Below are positions 17,692-26,450 of a stretch of DNA of 64,000 nt, piece after piece (position 1 is the first letter of the stretch; each line of letters starts with the position of its first letter). This DNA is from Candidatus Accumulibacter sp. ACC003 (GTDB lineage Bacteria; Pseudomonadota; Gammaproteobacteria; Burkholderiales; Rhodocyclaceae): contig NZ_CAJQTX010000007.1 of the NCBI RefSeq assembly GCF_907163085.1, forward strand, positions 434,001 through 498,000. The letters run 5' to 3'. The notes beneath the pieces are model-generated. The model was not told where the DNA came from, made no database searches, and saw only the letters and a list, made by a program, of their open reading frames with translations. The position numbers and the translations under genes were made by a program.

Positions 17692-18506
17692 GCCAAAGCG
17701 CTCTCGAGCGGCCGATGCACGGTCGGCAAAGCAAGGGCGGAGCCGCCGCATCGCCGATCAAGCTTGCGGTCAAGGACCTGCGCATCAGTTACGGCAAGGC
17801 GGTGGCGCTGCAGGGCGTCAACCTGGAGATTCACGAGCACGAGATCTTCGGCATCATTGGCCCGGCCAACGCCGGCAAGACCTCGTTCCTCAAGGCACTC
17901 AACCGCATGGACGTGTTCAACACCGGCATGCGCGTGGACGGCGAGATCCGCTTCAACGGCCTCGATACGCGCCACCTGAAGAACGTCTATGCGCTGCGCA
18001 GCCGCATCGGTGTCGTCTTCCCGCTGCCGGTCGGTCTGCCGATGACTGTGTACGACAACGTCGCGCTGTCGCCACGCTGGCGGGGGATTACCAACAAGGC
18101 CGAACTCGACGTCATCGTGCAGCGTTGTCTGACGCGTGCCGCGCTCTGGGACGAGGTCAAGGATCGCCTCGGCGCGCTCGGCAGCCTGCTCTCCGGCGGC
18201 CAACAGCAGCGGCTGACGATCGCCAGGGCGCTGTCGCAGGAGCCCGACCTGCTGATGCTCGACGAGTTTTCGATCGCCGTCGACCCGGTGACGACGATGC
18301 GTATCGAGGATGTGCTCAAGGAACTTCGCCAGGAGGTGACGATCATCCTGGTCACCAACCTGGTGCAACAGGCGCGGCGTCTGGCCGACCGCACCGCCTT
18401 CTTCCTGAATGGCGAGTGCGTCGAGATCGGCGTCACCGAGGATCTGTTCACCGGCGAGGTCAAGGATAAGCGTACCCGCGACTACGTCGAGGGACGATTC
18501 GGTTGA
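17685..18506 (+). CDS. pstB: PstB-like ATPase 1, with intact signature but degenerate own ATP site
   Basis: A 273-residue ABC ATPase related to PstB along its length and ending DYVEGRFG like that family. It has Walker A GPANAGKT (59-66), Walker B LLMLDE (189-194) and a perfect signature LSGGQQQR (169-176). The Q-loop glutamine is replaced (VVFPLP, residue 113), the D-loop reads SIAVDP instead of SALDP, and the switch histidine is Asn225 (LVTNLV instead of IVTHNM). Its own ATP site should therefore hydrolyse poorly, while its signature can serve the partner. ATG 17685 lies inside the pstA end; an in-frame ATG at 17664 would add seven residues. Confidence 0.88.
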   Translation: MVSQSALERPMHGRQSKGGAAASPIKLAVKDLRISYGKAVALQGVNLEIHEHEIFGIIGPANAGKTSFLKALNRMDVFNTGMRVDGEIRFNGLDTRHLKNVYALRSRIGVVFPLPVGLPMTVYDNVALSPRWRGITNKAELDVIVQRCLTRAALWDEVKDRLGALGSLLSGGQQQRLTIARALSQEPDLLMLDEFSIAVDPVTTMRIEDVLKELRQEVTIILVTNLVQQARRLADRTAFFLNGECVEIGVTEDLFTGEVKDKRTRDYVEGRFG

Positions 18507-18533
18507 GTCTTGAGGCCGGGCCGGGCCGGGCTG

Positions 18534-18553
18534 CCGCTGCCGTTTGGCAGCGG
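18534..18553 (+). terminator. Hairpin between the two pstB-like genes
   Basis: A perfect 8-bp stem CCGCTGCC (18534-18541) with GGCAGCGG (18546-18553) around a GTTT loop lies in the 122-base gap between the ATPase genes. No T-tract follows, so it may tune the ratio of the two ATPases by partial termination or by affecting mRNA stability. Confidence 0.55.
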
Positions 18554-18628
18554 AGCGCCCGGTTTCGCGCCAGCCAGCTGCCCCGCTTGCCACTGTATTC
18601 ACCGAATACCAATGAAGGACACCATTAG

Positions 18629-19435
18629 ATGAGCGCCGCCCCAGCCGCAGCCCTGCTGCAGCCATCGCCCGAATACGCGATCGACACCAAGAAACTCAAC
18701 CTCTGGTACGGGACCTTTCAGGCCCTGTACGACGTAGACCTGCGCATCCGCCAGGGCATGATCACCTCGATGATTGGTCCTTCGGGATGCGGCAAGAGTA
18801 CTTACCTGCGCAGCGTCAACCGCATCAACGAGCGTCTCGGCTACGTGCGCATCGAGGGCAGTATCGACGTCATGGGCCAGAACATCTACGACCCAGGCGT
18901 CGAGCTGATCCAGGTGCGCAAGCAGGTGGGAATGGTCTTCCAGCGCCCCAATCCGCTGCCGATCTCGATTCGCGACAACATCCTTTTCAGCCACCGCCTG
19001 CACGCGAAGGGTGGTGGCGACGTCCATCAGGGTACGCCGGACGAAATCGTCGAGGAATCCTTGCGCACCGTGTTGCTGTGGGACAAGGTCAAGGACCGCC
19101 TCAAGCGCAAGGCCACCGAGCTGTCGCTCGAAGAGCAGCAGAAGCTGTGCATCGCGCGGCTGCTGCCGGTCAAGCCCAAGCTGCTGCTGATGGACGAGCC
19201 GTGTTCGGCGCTCGACCCGAAGGGCACCGAGGCGGTCGAGGAACTGCTCTGGGAGCTGCGCGGCCAGTACACGATTCTCATCGTCACGCACAATATGGCG
19301 CAGGCGCGTCGCGCCAGCGAGGAATGCATCTTCATGCTGATGGGCAAGGTCGTCGAGCACGCGCCGACCGAGGAGATGTTCGTCACCCCGACGCACCAGG
19401 AAACAGCCGACTATATCGAAGGCCGCTTCGGCTGA
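18629..19435 (+). CDS. pstB: PstB-like ATPase 2, with intact ATP site but degenerate signature
   Basis: A 268-residue ABC ATPase of the PstB family. Walker A GPSGCGKST (50-58), Q-loop VFQRPNP (Gln105), Walker B LLLMDE (185-190), D-loop SALDP and switch His221 (IVTHNM) are all canonical. The signature LSGGQQQR is replaced by LSLEEQQK (165-172). This is the reverse of the preceding ATPase, so the two should form a heterodimer with one working site: this protein's nucleotide-binding face and the other's signature. It ends DYIEGRFG. It is separated from PstB-like 1 by 122 bases containing a hairpin. Confidence 0.88.
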   Translation: MSAAPAAALLQPSPEYAIDTKKLNLWYGTFQALYDVDLRIRQGMITSMIGPSGCGKSTYLRSVNRINERLGYVRIEGSIDVMGQNIYDPGVELIQVRKQVGMVFQRPNPLPISIRDNILFSHRLHAKGGGDVHQGTPDEIVEESLRTVLLWDKVKDRLKRKATELSLEEQQKLCIARLLPVKPKLLLMDEPCSALDPKGTEAVEELLWELRGQYTILIVTHNMAQARRASEECIFMLMGKVVEHAPTEEMFVTPTHQETADYIEGRFG

Positions 19436-19573
19436 GATCCTTGGTGGCGGACCCTCAGGCGGGGTGGGACGGGCTGCGCGCGACAAGAGCCAGTGTCGAA
19501 AAATTTTACACGGGCTGTTTTTGCGCAACGGCAGTTCGGGAAGTAATCATTAGTTATCAGCATATTGAAAAAA

Positions 19574-19588
19574 TGGCATGGAAATTGC
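19574..19588 (+). promoter_or_regulatory. Sigma-54 (RpoN) promoter for the PEP-CTERM gene
   Basis: TGGCATG-GAAA-TTGC matches the -24/-12 consensus TGGCACG-N4-TTGC at all but one position, with correct spacing of the GG and GC doublets. It lies about 104 bases before the PEP-CTERM start codon. RpoN-dependent control by the PrsK/PrsR system has been proposed for PEP-CTERM genes in exosortase-bearing bacteria. Confidence 0.7.
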
Positions 19589-19692
19589 TCAGTGGGAAGT
19601 GGGTTAAATTTAATCCGGACCATGGCCATACGGTAGTCGGGCGTATCGATAGTGTGGCGCCGAAAACATTATTCTCTAATTGGAGTAACGAC

Positions 19693-20361
19693 ATGAAACT
19701 CACCAAGACTAGCTTGCTCAGCGCTGCCCTTGTGGCAGCTGGTTTGCTCTGCAGCGCGCAAGCCGGGGCCTTCACCTTGACCTTCGAGGGTGTGGGTAAT
19801 CAGGCCGACATCAACAATTTCTACAACGGCGGAACCGACAGCCAAGGCAATTCCGGTACGAACTACGGCGTCCAGTTCGTCGATGGCCTGGGGCTTGTCG
19901 ATGCCGATGCCGGAGGTGACGGCAACTTCGCCAACGAGCCAACGCCCAATACCATCATGTTCTTCCTGAACGCGGCTACCGCCATTCTCGATTACTCGGC
20001 GGGCTTTACGACCGGCTTTTCGTTCTACTACACGTCGTCCACCGCGGCGATAGTCAGCGTGTACGATGCGTTGGGTGGCGCGGCCGGCGGTGGTAGCATC
20101 CTCGGTTCGCTCAATCTGGTGGCTCAGCATACCGACAACTGCGTTGGCGACCCGAGTGGTACCTTCTGTAACTTCACGCCGATTGGTGTGGCCTTCGGCG
20201 GCACGGCTTACTCGATCGACTTTGGCGGCACTGCCAATCAGACCGGATACGACAACATCACCTTCGGCTCAACGAACCCGAATGTCCCTGAGCCCGGCAC
20301 TTTGGCCTTGCTGGGGATCGGCGCCCTTGCCTTCTGCGCGCGCCGCAAAGTTCAGGCCTGA
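19693..20361 (+). CDS. PEP-CTERM sorting-domain protein
   Basis: An exported protein of 222 residues. The N-terminal signal peptide reads MKLTKTSLLSAALVAAGLLC. The middle is a beta-rich, Gly/Asn/Thr-rich region with no named domain. The C terminus is the exosortase sorting signal: VPEPGT, a hydrophobic helix LALLGIGALAFCA, then a basic RRK tail. Such proteins are cut by exosortase (EpsH/XrtA) and linked to surface polysaccharide, often in floc-forming bacteria. The short GC-poorer leader upstream carries the sigma-54 site and a strong terminator follows, so it is a single-gene unit. Specific function unknown. Confidence 0.88.
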   Translation: MKLTKTSLLSAALVAAGLLCSAQAGAFTLTFEGVGNQADINNFYNGGTDSQGNSGTNYGVQFVDGLGLVDADAGGDGNFANEPTPNTIMFFLNAATAILDYSAGFTTGFSFYYTSSTAAIVSVYDALGGAAGGGSILGSLNLVAQHTDNCVGDPSGTFCNFTPIGVAFGGTAYSIDFGGTANQTGYDNITFGSTNPNVPEPGTLALLGIGALAFCARRKVQA

Positions 20362-20379
20362 AAAAGCACCAACGGCGGT

Positions 20380-20410
20380 CTGGAGAGGCGGCTGTAGGCC
20401 GCCTCTCCAG
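20380..20410 (+). terminator. Strong hairpin terminator after the PEP-CTERM gene
   Basis: A perfect 13-bp stem, CTGGAGAGGCGGC (20380-20392) with GCCGCCTCTCCAG (20398-20410), and a 5-base loop, followed by TTTCGCCTTTC. It starts 18 bases after the stop codon and looks like an intrinsic terminator with an imperfect T-tract. Confidence 0.85.
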
Positions 20411-20761
20411 TTTCGCCTTTCTTCTCGCCTTTCTTCTCGTTCCGTAGCACCCTTCCGCAGTTCGACCTGAATCGGCTGACCCCGGCGCGGGGTGCTCGGG
20501 CTCCGATGCCGCCAATTCTTGTCGAGAGCATGCTGGGTAACCGCGCTTTCAGCGCGTCATCGCTTGCCGTCCACGCAATTCCCGAAACGGTGTCTTTGCG
20601 TGTGCCGTATCCTGCCGGCTGCGTTCGCTGTGTGCTGTCGCCGCAAATCGCCATTGGCAAGACAAGAAAAAGCGGCGCGGTTATCCTTTTTCACCCAGCT
20701 TTGACCAGAGCCGCTCTTGGCATGGCCGGAAGCGGTGGTCGCGGCATGGATTGCGGTCCGG
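20411..20761. other. Intergenic region between convergent genes
   Basis: About 350 bases between the terminator and the stop of the minus-strand CoA-transferase. It includes a two-copy 12-base tandem repeat (CGCCTTTCTTCT, from about 20414). Short open frames on both strands show no ribosome site or family motif. I see no gene here. Confidence 0.6.
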
Positions 20762-22765
20762 TCATTTCGACCTGAGGTTTGCTTCGGCCTCGGCGGCGGT
20801 TTCGTAGCTGCGCGCCGCGATTTTCCGCCTCTCGAGGGCCTCGCCGAGCTTGGCGCGCAGGAAGGTATTCGAGGTAAAGCGGGTGACGTTGTGGTAGTAG
20901 GTGTCTACCACTTCCTTGACCATGTCGACGTAGTCGTCGACCAGTTCGGGGACGATCGAAAAACGGTCGTAATTGACGATCGCGTAGACCTTGTGGCCGA
21001 TCGGCGCCAATTTTTCCCCGATGGTCTGTCGAAGCCTGGCGATATCACCCGCGGTGCGCACGCTGAGTCCTTCGAAGTTGAGGAAGAAGACGTTCTTGCC
21101 GGCGTCGTAGGTCAGGCGTTCGGCCATCGGGATTTCCAGCATTTCGGGTCGCAGCTTCATCGGCTCGTCGCGGAAAATCCGCGCGTCCATCAGCGCTGGC
21201 GGGCGGTGCATGATGGGCGTGAAGTCCATCTTGTCGAGAATGTCCTTCTGGAGGTCGACGCCCGGGGCGATCTCGATCAGTTCCAGGCCTTCCGAACAGA
21301 GCCTGAAAACGCAGCGTTCGGTGACATAAAGGACCGTCAGCCCGCTCTTTTTCGCCTGTGCGCCGCTGAACGTCCGATGCTCGACCTCCTCGACGAACTT
21401 GCGCGACTTGCCGTCCTGGACGATACGCAGTTTGCCGTCGTCGAGCGCGACTTCCAGCGCGCCGGCCGTAAAGGTGCCGACAAAGACGACCTTCTTGGCG
21501 TTCTGTGAAATGTTGATGAAGCCGCCAGCACCCGCCAGGCGCGGACCGAACTTGGAGACATTGAGGTTGCCCTGGCGGTCGGCCTGCGCCAGCCCGAGGA
21601 AAGCGATGTCGAGGCCGCCGCCGTCGTAGAAATCAAACTGGCTGGGCTGGTCGATGATCGCCTGGGCGTTGGTCGCCGCGCCGAAGCTCAGGCCGCCGGC
21701 CGGGATGCCGCCGATGACGCCGGGTTCGGCGGTCATCGTCAGCAGATCGGCTATCTGTTCCTCGGCGGCGATATTGGCGACGCCTTCCGGCATGCCGATG
21801 CCGAGGTTGACCACCGCATTGGGCTTCAGCTCGAAGGCTGCCCGCCGCACGATGATCTTGCGCTCGCTCATGGCCATCGCCGGAATCGCCGACATCGGGA
21901 CCTTGATCTCGCCGGCGAAGGCCGCGCTGTACTGTTCGGAAAAGGTCTGCATGTGGTACTCGGGCTTCTCGGCCACGACCACGCAGTCGACCAGGATGCC
22001 GGGGACCTTGACCTGTCGCGGATTGAGCGTGCCGCGCTCGGCAATCCGTTCGACCTGGACGATGACGATGCCACCCGAATTGCGGGCGGCCATGGCGATG
22101 GCCTGCGCTTCGAGCGTCAGCGCCTCCTTTTCCATGGTGACGTTGCCATCGGGGTCGGCGGTGGTGCCGCGAATGATGCCGACGTCGATCGGGAAGGCCT
22201 TGTAGAACAGATACTCCTCGCCGTCGATTTCCATCACACGGACGATATCGGTGGTGGTCATCGCGTTCAGCTTGCCGCCACCAAAGCGCGGGTCGACGAA
22301 GGTGCCGAGGCCGACCCGGCTGATCGTTCCCGGTTTGCCCGCGGCAATATCGCGGAACAGGTGGGCGATGATCCCTTGCGGCAGGTTGTAGGCCTCGATG
22401 CGATTGGCAACGGCCAGTTTCTGCAGCGTCGGCACCAGTCCCCAGTGACCGCCGATGACGCGGCTGACCAGACCCGCGTGACCGAGGTGATTGAGTCCGC
22501 GCTCCTTGCCGTCGCCCTGGCCGGCCGCGTACACCAGCGTCAGGTCGCGCGGACTGCCGAGACCCTGGGCGTCTGCGCTGGCCGTCAGCAGGAAGCGCTT
22601 CTCGAGCGCGACGGCAATATTTTCGGCGAAGCCGATGCCGACAAAACCGCCGGTGGCGACGGTGTCGCCATTCTCGATCAAACCTACTGCGTCTTCAGCG
22701 GAGACGACTTTTCCGGTATCCGACGCGCGTAGCGAGGCGGCCATGGGATGAGTGGCAAGCGGCAT
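20762..22765 (-). CDS. Acyl-CoA:acetate/propionate CoA-transferase with C-terminal extension
   Basis: A family I CoA-transferase of 667 residues that moves CoA between short-chain acids. The alpha-like half has the TGGFVGIG motif and the beta-like half the catalytic segment [17 protein letters not shown], with the active Glu near residue 325 as in propionate CoA-transferase. The family is about 520-540 residues; here about 140 extra residues follow (from roughly [13 protein letters not shown] to the end), with no domain I can name. ATG at 22765 (MPLATHP) has a GGAG site upstream. In a PHA-forming bacterium it could activate acetate or propionate; that substrate choice is inference. Confidence 0.85.
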   Translation of the reverse strand: MPLATHPMAASLRASDTGKVVSAEDAVGLIENGDTVATGGFVGIGFAENIAVALEKRFLLTASADAQGLGSPRDLTLVYAAGQGDGKERGLNHLGHAGLVSRVIGGHWGLVPTLQKLAVANRIEAYNLPQGIIAHLFRDIAAGKPGTISRVGLGTFVDPRFGGGKLNAMTTTDIVRVMEIDGEEYLFYKAFPIDVGIIRGTTADPDGNVTMEKEALTLEAQAIAMAARNSGGIVIVQVERIAERGTLNPRQVKVPGILVDCVVVAEKPEYHMQTFSEQYSAAFAGEIKVPMSAIPAMAMSERKIIVRRAAFELKPNAVVNLGIGMPEGVANIAAEEQIADLLTMTAEPGVIGGIPAGGLSFGAATNAQAIIDQPSQFDFYDGGGLDIAFLGLAQADRQGNLNVSKFGPRLAGAGGFINISQNAKKVVFVGTFTAGALEVALDDGKLRIVQDGKSRKFVEEVEHRTFSGAQAKKSGLTVLYVTERCVFRLCSEGLELIEIAPGVDLQKDILDKMDFTPIMHRPPALMDARIFRDEPMKLRPEMLEIPMAERLTYDAGKNVFFLNFEGLSVRTAGDIARLRQTIGEKLAPIGHKVYAIVNYDRFSIVPELVDDYVDMVKEVVDTYYHNVTRFTSNTFLRAKLGEALERRKIAARSYETAAEAEANLRSK

Positions 22766-22981
22766 GTACTTTTCTCCAGAGCAGTTCAAGGGGGGCCGGT
22801 GCGGTCGTTCCGGCCCGTGCGGCGCCAGTATAGCGAGCAACAGCCCGCTCGACATCGGCGCCTTGCTGCTTCCTTTGCGCACAGCGGTGAAACTGCTAGA
22901 CTCGACTGCGCTTTGCAGAAGATCGTAAAGCCGTGGACCATTTGCCGGCGCCTGAATGCGCCGCCCTACCGAGGAGACAGC

Positions 22982-23494
22982 ATGGGCTTATTTGATTTTG
23001 TCAAAGAGGCGGGCGAGAAGCTTTTTCGCTCAGCGGATGCGGAAGCCGTGTCGAAGTCGCTTGACAGTACGCCAGACGGCGAGGCGGCCAAGGCCAAACT
23101 GAGCGAAATGAACCGCAGTGCCGGCGACGCCATTGAGGCTTACATCACCACTCAGGGCTTGCCGGTTACCGGGCTGACCGTGACCTTTGACGGCGCCAAC
23201 GCTACGGCGACCGTCTTCGGCGTCGCCGGTGACCAGGCCAGCAAGGAGAAAATCCTCCTGTGCTGTGGCAACGTGAGCGGCGTTTCGATAGTCCATGACA
23301 TGCTGTCGGTTGATCAGAGCGAGCCGGAAGCCTTGTTCTACACCGTTGTCGCGGGTGACAATCTCTCGAAGGTCGCGAAAATCCACTACGACAACGCCAA
23401 CAAGTACATGCTGATCTTCGAGGCCAACAAGCCGATGCTCAGCCACCCGGACAAGATCTATCCCGGTCAGATGTTGCGCATTCCGCCGCTGTGA
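22982..23494 (+). CDS. kbp: BON-LysM protein similar to potassium-binding protein Kbp/YgaU
   Basis: A 170-residue cytoplasmic-type protein (no signal peptide) beginning [19 protein letters not shown] domain spans roughly residues 50-110 and a LysM domain the last 50 residues ([20 protein letters not shown], then [12 protein letters not shown]). This is the architecture of E. coli YgaU/Kbp, a K+-binding protein induced by osmotic stress. ATG 22982 follows a GAGGAGACAGC ribosome site, so upstream in-frame starts are rejected. It stands alone, divergent from the CoA-transferase gene. Confidence 0.9.
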   Translation: MGLFDFVKEAGEKLFRSADAEAVSKSLDSTPDGEAAKAKLSEMNRSAGDAIEAYITTQGLPVTGLTVTFDGANATATVFGVAGDQASKEKILLCCGNVSGVSIVHDMLSVDQSEPEALFYTVVAGDNLSKVAKIHYDNANKYMLIFEANKPMLSHPDKIYPGQMLRIPPL

Positions 23495-23548
23495 TGCGCG
23501 GCGAACCGAGGCATTGACCGCGCTTCAGCGGATTTGACTGGATTGCCG

Positions 23549-23791
23549 ATGGGAATTATCTGGACCATTGTTCTGGGCTTTGTCATTGGCGTGATCGCCA
23601 AGCTGATCCACCCCGGCAGGGAAAACATGGGTTTTTTGGTGACCGTCGTGCTCGGCATCGCCGGCTCGCTTGCTGCCGGCGTCGTTGGGCAGTTCCTCGG
23701 CTGGTACCGGGCCGGCGAGGGCGCTGGATTCATCGCCTCGGTGATCATGGCGGTGATCCTGCTGGTGATCTACGGCAAGCTTCGCCGCTGA
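23549..23791 (+). CDS. GlsB/YeaQ/YmgE family stress-associated membrane protein
   Basis: An 80-residue protein with three hydrophobic segments: MGIIWTIVLGFVIGVIAKL, GFLVTVVLGIAGSLAAGVVGQFLGWY and FIASVIMAVILLVIYGKL. The family motif IHPGRENMGFLVTVVLGIAGS is clear. Members are linked to general and acid stress, but their activity is unknown. A TTG at 23534 could extend it by five residues; ATG 23549 is chosen. Lies 54 bases after kbp and may be co-transcribed. Confidence 0.88.
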   Translation: MGIIWTIVLGFVIGVIAKLIHPGRENMGFLVTVVLGIAGSLAAGVVGQFLGWYRAGEGAGFIASVIMAVILLVIYGKLRR

Positions 23792-23839
23792 TCCTTTGTC
23801 GTTGCCCTTCGTAGCTGCCCCTTCGTCCTTGCCGCTGCG

Positions 23840-24934
23840 TCAGCGCTGAGCTTGGTCAGCGGGCGTTGCCAAACGCTCGATCATCGCGCGCACGGCCTTG
23901 ATCTGCAGGCCGTCGCGGGTGTGGTAAGCGCTCCCTGAATAGCCCCACCAATCCCAGCACGCGAAGGGGTTGTTGAGCCAACTCCATGACCCCATCGCCG
24001 CTCCGTAGCGCGGGACGGTCTGCGGGTAAAGGACGATCAGCCGGTTGCTGTCGGCCCAGGCGTTATAGCCGGCGAGATCGACGAACAGCCTTCCGATTTG
24101 CGTGGCGCTTTGGCGGCAACCATGGAAAGCGACGTGAATTCGGCACGCTTCCCGGCGGCAGGTCTGCGGCACGTAGGCGTAGGCGTCGTCTGCCAGCCCG
24201 GCGTCGATCGCCTTGCCCTGGATAAAGGGTCGCTGGTCGAAGCTCAGCAGCTCGCCATTCATTTTCGTCGCCGCGGGCTGCAGGGGACCGAGCAGGTGCG
24301 CCAGGATTTCACCGGCGGCGTCGAGGTCGCCGCAGCGGTTGATGAACGGCGATTCCTCGCTGCTGCAGGCATTGGCCTCGGGAGCGGCCAGCGAAATCAT
24401 CGCGTGCCCGGCGTCGGGCAGCTTGACGAAGCGAATCGCCGCCGCTGCCATCCATTGAGCATAGAATTCGGCCAGCCGCTGCACCACCGCCGTGGCGACG
24501 ATCGTGTCTTTGCCGCCCGAGAACAGCCATACTTTATCGTCGCGCAAGTTGTCCAGCGGGTCGATGCGGTCGGCTTTGGCCAGCGCTTCGGCCTGGCCGC
24601 GCAGCTCTTGCACCGACGGCAGTTCGGCCCACGACGAGGGCGCCATGCAGCGACTCAAGGCCAGGCGCATCGATCCCTCGGCGCAGTAGTACGGCCCGCC
24701 GGCGATAACGCCGGCACCGCGCACCAGCCGCGAGTGAGCGACCTGGAACTGCACCGCCATGTAGGCACCCGACGACACCCCGGAGACCGTCAAGTCGCGC
24801 AGCTCGGCGCCGAGCGCCGGTAGTGCAGGCGCTGCGCAGACGCTGTGCAGGCTCAGCGAGAAGGTCAGTAATAGCGCGGCAACGATGGCCGAAAGGCGGC
24901 GCAAGACGGTGGTGGCGGTGGTGGCGGTGGTCAT
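23840..24934 (-). CDS. Exported PHB-depolymerase-like esterase
   Basis: A 364-residue alpha/beta hydrolase with a signal peptide (LSAIVAALLLTFSLSLHSVCA). The nucleophile box is GVSSG (Ser near residue 54), followed by AYMAVQFQVAH. Likely acid and base residues lie in SGGKDT and LPDAGHAM. The late segment HVAFHGCRQSATQIG and SWSWLNNPFACWDWWGY match the extracellular poly(3-hydroxybutyrate) depolymerase/feruloyl-esterase-like family. A start at ATG 24934 is preferred to an upstream TTG. It could act on external PHB or oligomers; substrate not proven by sequence. Confidence 0.82.
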   Translation of the reverse strand: MTTATTATTVLRRLSAIVAALLLTFSLSLHSVCAAPALPALGAELRDLTVSGVSSGAYMAVQFQVAHSRLVRGAGVIAGGPYYCAEGSMRLALSRCMAPSSWAELPSVQELRGQAEALAKADRIDPLDNLRDDKVWLFSGGKDTIVATAVVQRLAEFYAQWMAAAAIRFVKLPDAGHAMISLAAPEANACSSEESPFINRCGDLDAAGEILAHLLGPLQPAATKMNGELLSFDQRPFIQGKAIDAGLADDAYAYVPQTCRREACRIHVAFHGCRQSATQIGRLFVDLAGYNAWADSNRLIVLYPQTVPRYGAAMGSWSWLNNPFACWDWWGYSGSAYHTRDGLQIKAVRAMIERLATPADQAQR

Positions 24935-25035
24935 GATTGGTGGGCGTCGCAAGACGGGGGTCGAAAGCGTCAGCTTAGATCGCTTGCCCGGTAAATGCCA
25001 TCAGATCGCGTCCTCGCCGACGCGAGCGAGCAGCG

Positions 25036-25098
25036 GTAGGGGCGCGCCTTGCCGGGGAGGCCCGGCTCCGGCTTGTTTCGTCGGCGCAGCGCCCCTAC
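25036..25098. repeat. Inverted-repeat element, GTAGGGGCGC-type
   Basis: GTAGGGGCGC (25036-25045) is exactly inverted as GCGCCCCTAC (25089-25098), around a GC-rich core with a smaller internal stem (GCCGGG/CCCGGC). It lies between the divergent esterase and aminotransferase genes. The shape suggests a REP- or MITE-like dispersed element, but only one copy is in this window. Confidence 0.5.
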
Positions 25099-25142
25099 AC
25101 TGGGCGCTCGATAATTACTCGCCGCGCTTGGCGCGGATTGCC

Positions 25143-26300
25143 ATGCACCACTCTTCGGTTGTCATCGACTCCAAATTGCCCGCCGTCGGCACGACCATCT
25201 TCACCGTCATGTCAAAGCTCGCTGCCGACTGCGGGGCGATCAACCTGTCGCAGGGCTTTCCCGATTTTCAGGCCGACGGCGCGCTCTTCGACGCCACGGT
25301 GCGAGCGATGCGCGACGGCCGCAATCAGTACCCGCCAATGACCGGTGTTCCCGAACTGCGCGCGGCGATCGCCGACAAGGTGGTCACGCTCTACGGCGCG
25401 GCCTACGACGCCGAGAACGAAATCACCGTCACCGCCGGTGCCACGCAGGCAATTTTTACGGCCATCGCGGCCTTCGTTCGTAGCGGCGACGAAGTGATCG
25501 TCTTCGAGCCGGTCTACGACAGCTATGTGCCGGCGATCGAAACCGTTGGCGGCACGGCGGTCTACGCGACGCTCGCGTTTCCCGACTACCGACCCGACTG
25601 GCAGCAAGTCCGTTCGCTGCTCAGCCCGCGCACGCGGATGATCATCGTCAATTCGCCGCATAACCCCAGCGGCAGCGTCTTCGACGCCGACGATCTGGCG
25701 CAGTTGGCGGCCGTGACGCGCGGCACCGACATCGTGGTTCTTGCCGACGAGGTCTACGAGCATATCGTTTTCGACGGCGCCCGCCACCACAGCGTCGCCG
25801 CTCATCCCGAACTGGCCGAGCGCAGTATCGTCGTCTCGTCTTTTGGCAAAACCTATCACATCACCGGCTGGAAGATCGGTTACGTGCTCGGTGCACATGA
25901 ACTGATGAGCGAGTTCCGCAAGGTCCATCAGTTCAACGTATTCACCGTCAATACGCCGTGTCAGCTGGGAATTGCCGAGTACATGCGCGACTCCTCGCGG
26001 CATCTCGGGTTGGCCGCTTTCTACCAGAACAAGCGCGAGTTCTTCCGCGCGCAGTTGCACGCTTCGCGCTTCGAGTTACTGCCGTGCCACGGCACTTACT
26101 TTCAATTGGCGCGCTACAGCGCCATTTCCGACCTGCCTGATCGTGATTTCGCGTGCTGGCTGACGCGCGAGGTCGGCGTAGCGGTGATTCCCGTGTCGGT
26201 GTTCAATCACCGCGGACACGATGACCGCGTCGTCCGTTTCTGTTTTGCCAAGCAGGAGGCGACGCTGGCCGCGGCGGGTGAAAGACTGCGCGGCGTTTGA
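25143..26300 (+). CDS. PLP-dependent aminotransferase, methionine aminotransferase (YbdL) type
   Basis: Fold-type I aminotransferase of 385 residues. The family sequence INLSQGFPDF is near the N terminus. The PLP-binding Lys is in SSFGKTYHITGWK, with NSPHNPSG and ADEVYEHIVFDG upstream. This matches the YbdL/kynurenine-aminotransferase-like group, which prefers methionine and aromatic amino acids with 2-oxo acids. ATG 25143 (MHHSSVVIDSKLPAVGTTIF) fits the family; the long frame upstream runs through the intergenic inverted repeat. Single gene between esterase and mscL. Confidence 0.9.
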   Translation: MHHSSVVIDSKLPAVGTTIFTVMSKLAADCGAINLSQGFPDFQADGALFDATVRAMRDGRNQYPPMTGVPELRAAIADKVVTLYGAAYDAENEITVTAGATQAIFTAIAAFVRSGDEVIVFEPVYDSYVPAIETVGGTAVYATLAFPDYRPDWQQVRSLLSPRTRMIIVNSPHNPSGSVFDADDLAQLAAVTRGTDIVVLADEVYEHIVFDGARHHSVAAHPELAERSIVVSSFGKTYHITGWKIGYVLGAHELMSEFRKVHQFNVFTVNTPCQLGIAEYMRDSSRHLGLAAFYQNKREFFRAQLHASRFELLPCHGTYFQLARYSAISDLPDRDFACWLTREVGVAVIPVSVFNHRGHDDRVVRFCFAKQEATLAAAGERLRGV

Positions 26301-26450
26301 CGTCGGACGCGAGTTTGGCCAGCGACCGATCATCTATCGGGTAGTCGTTCACCGGGTGGCGGTGCCGCTGCCATAATCCAAGGCCAGTTGGCGCCGGAAC
26401 AATCTGCCGCCAGGCAGGCCAATCATAAAACAACGCAAAAAAGGGAAATC

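Noticed and set aside
20352-20660. Minus-strand frame over the PEP-CTERM terminator
   Set aside because: Its sequence is made of the terminator stem and a tandem repeat; no ribosome site.
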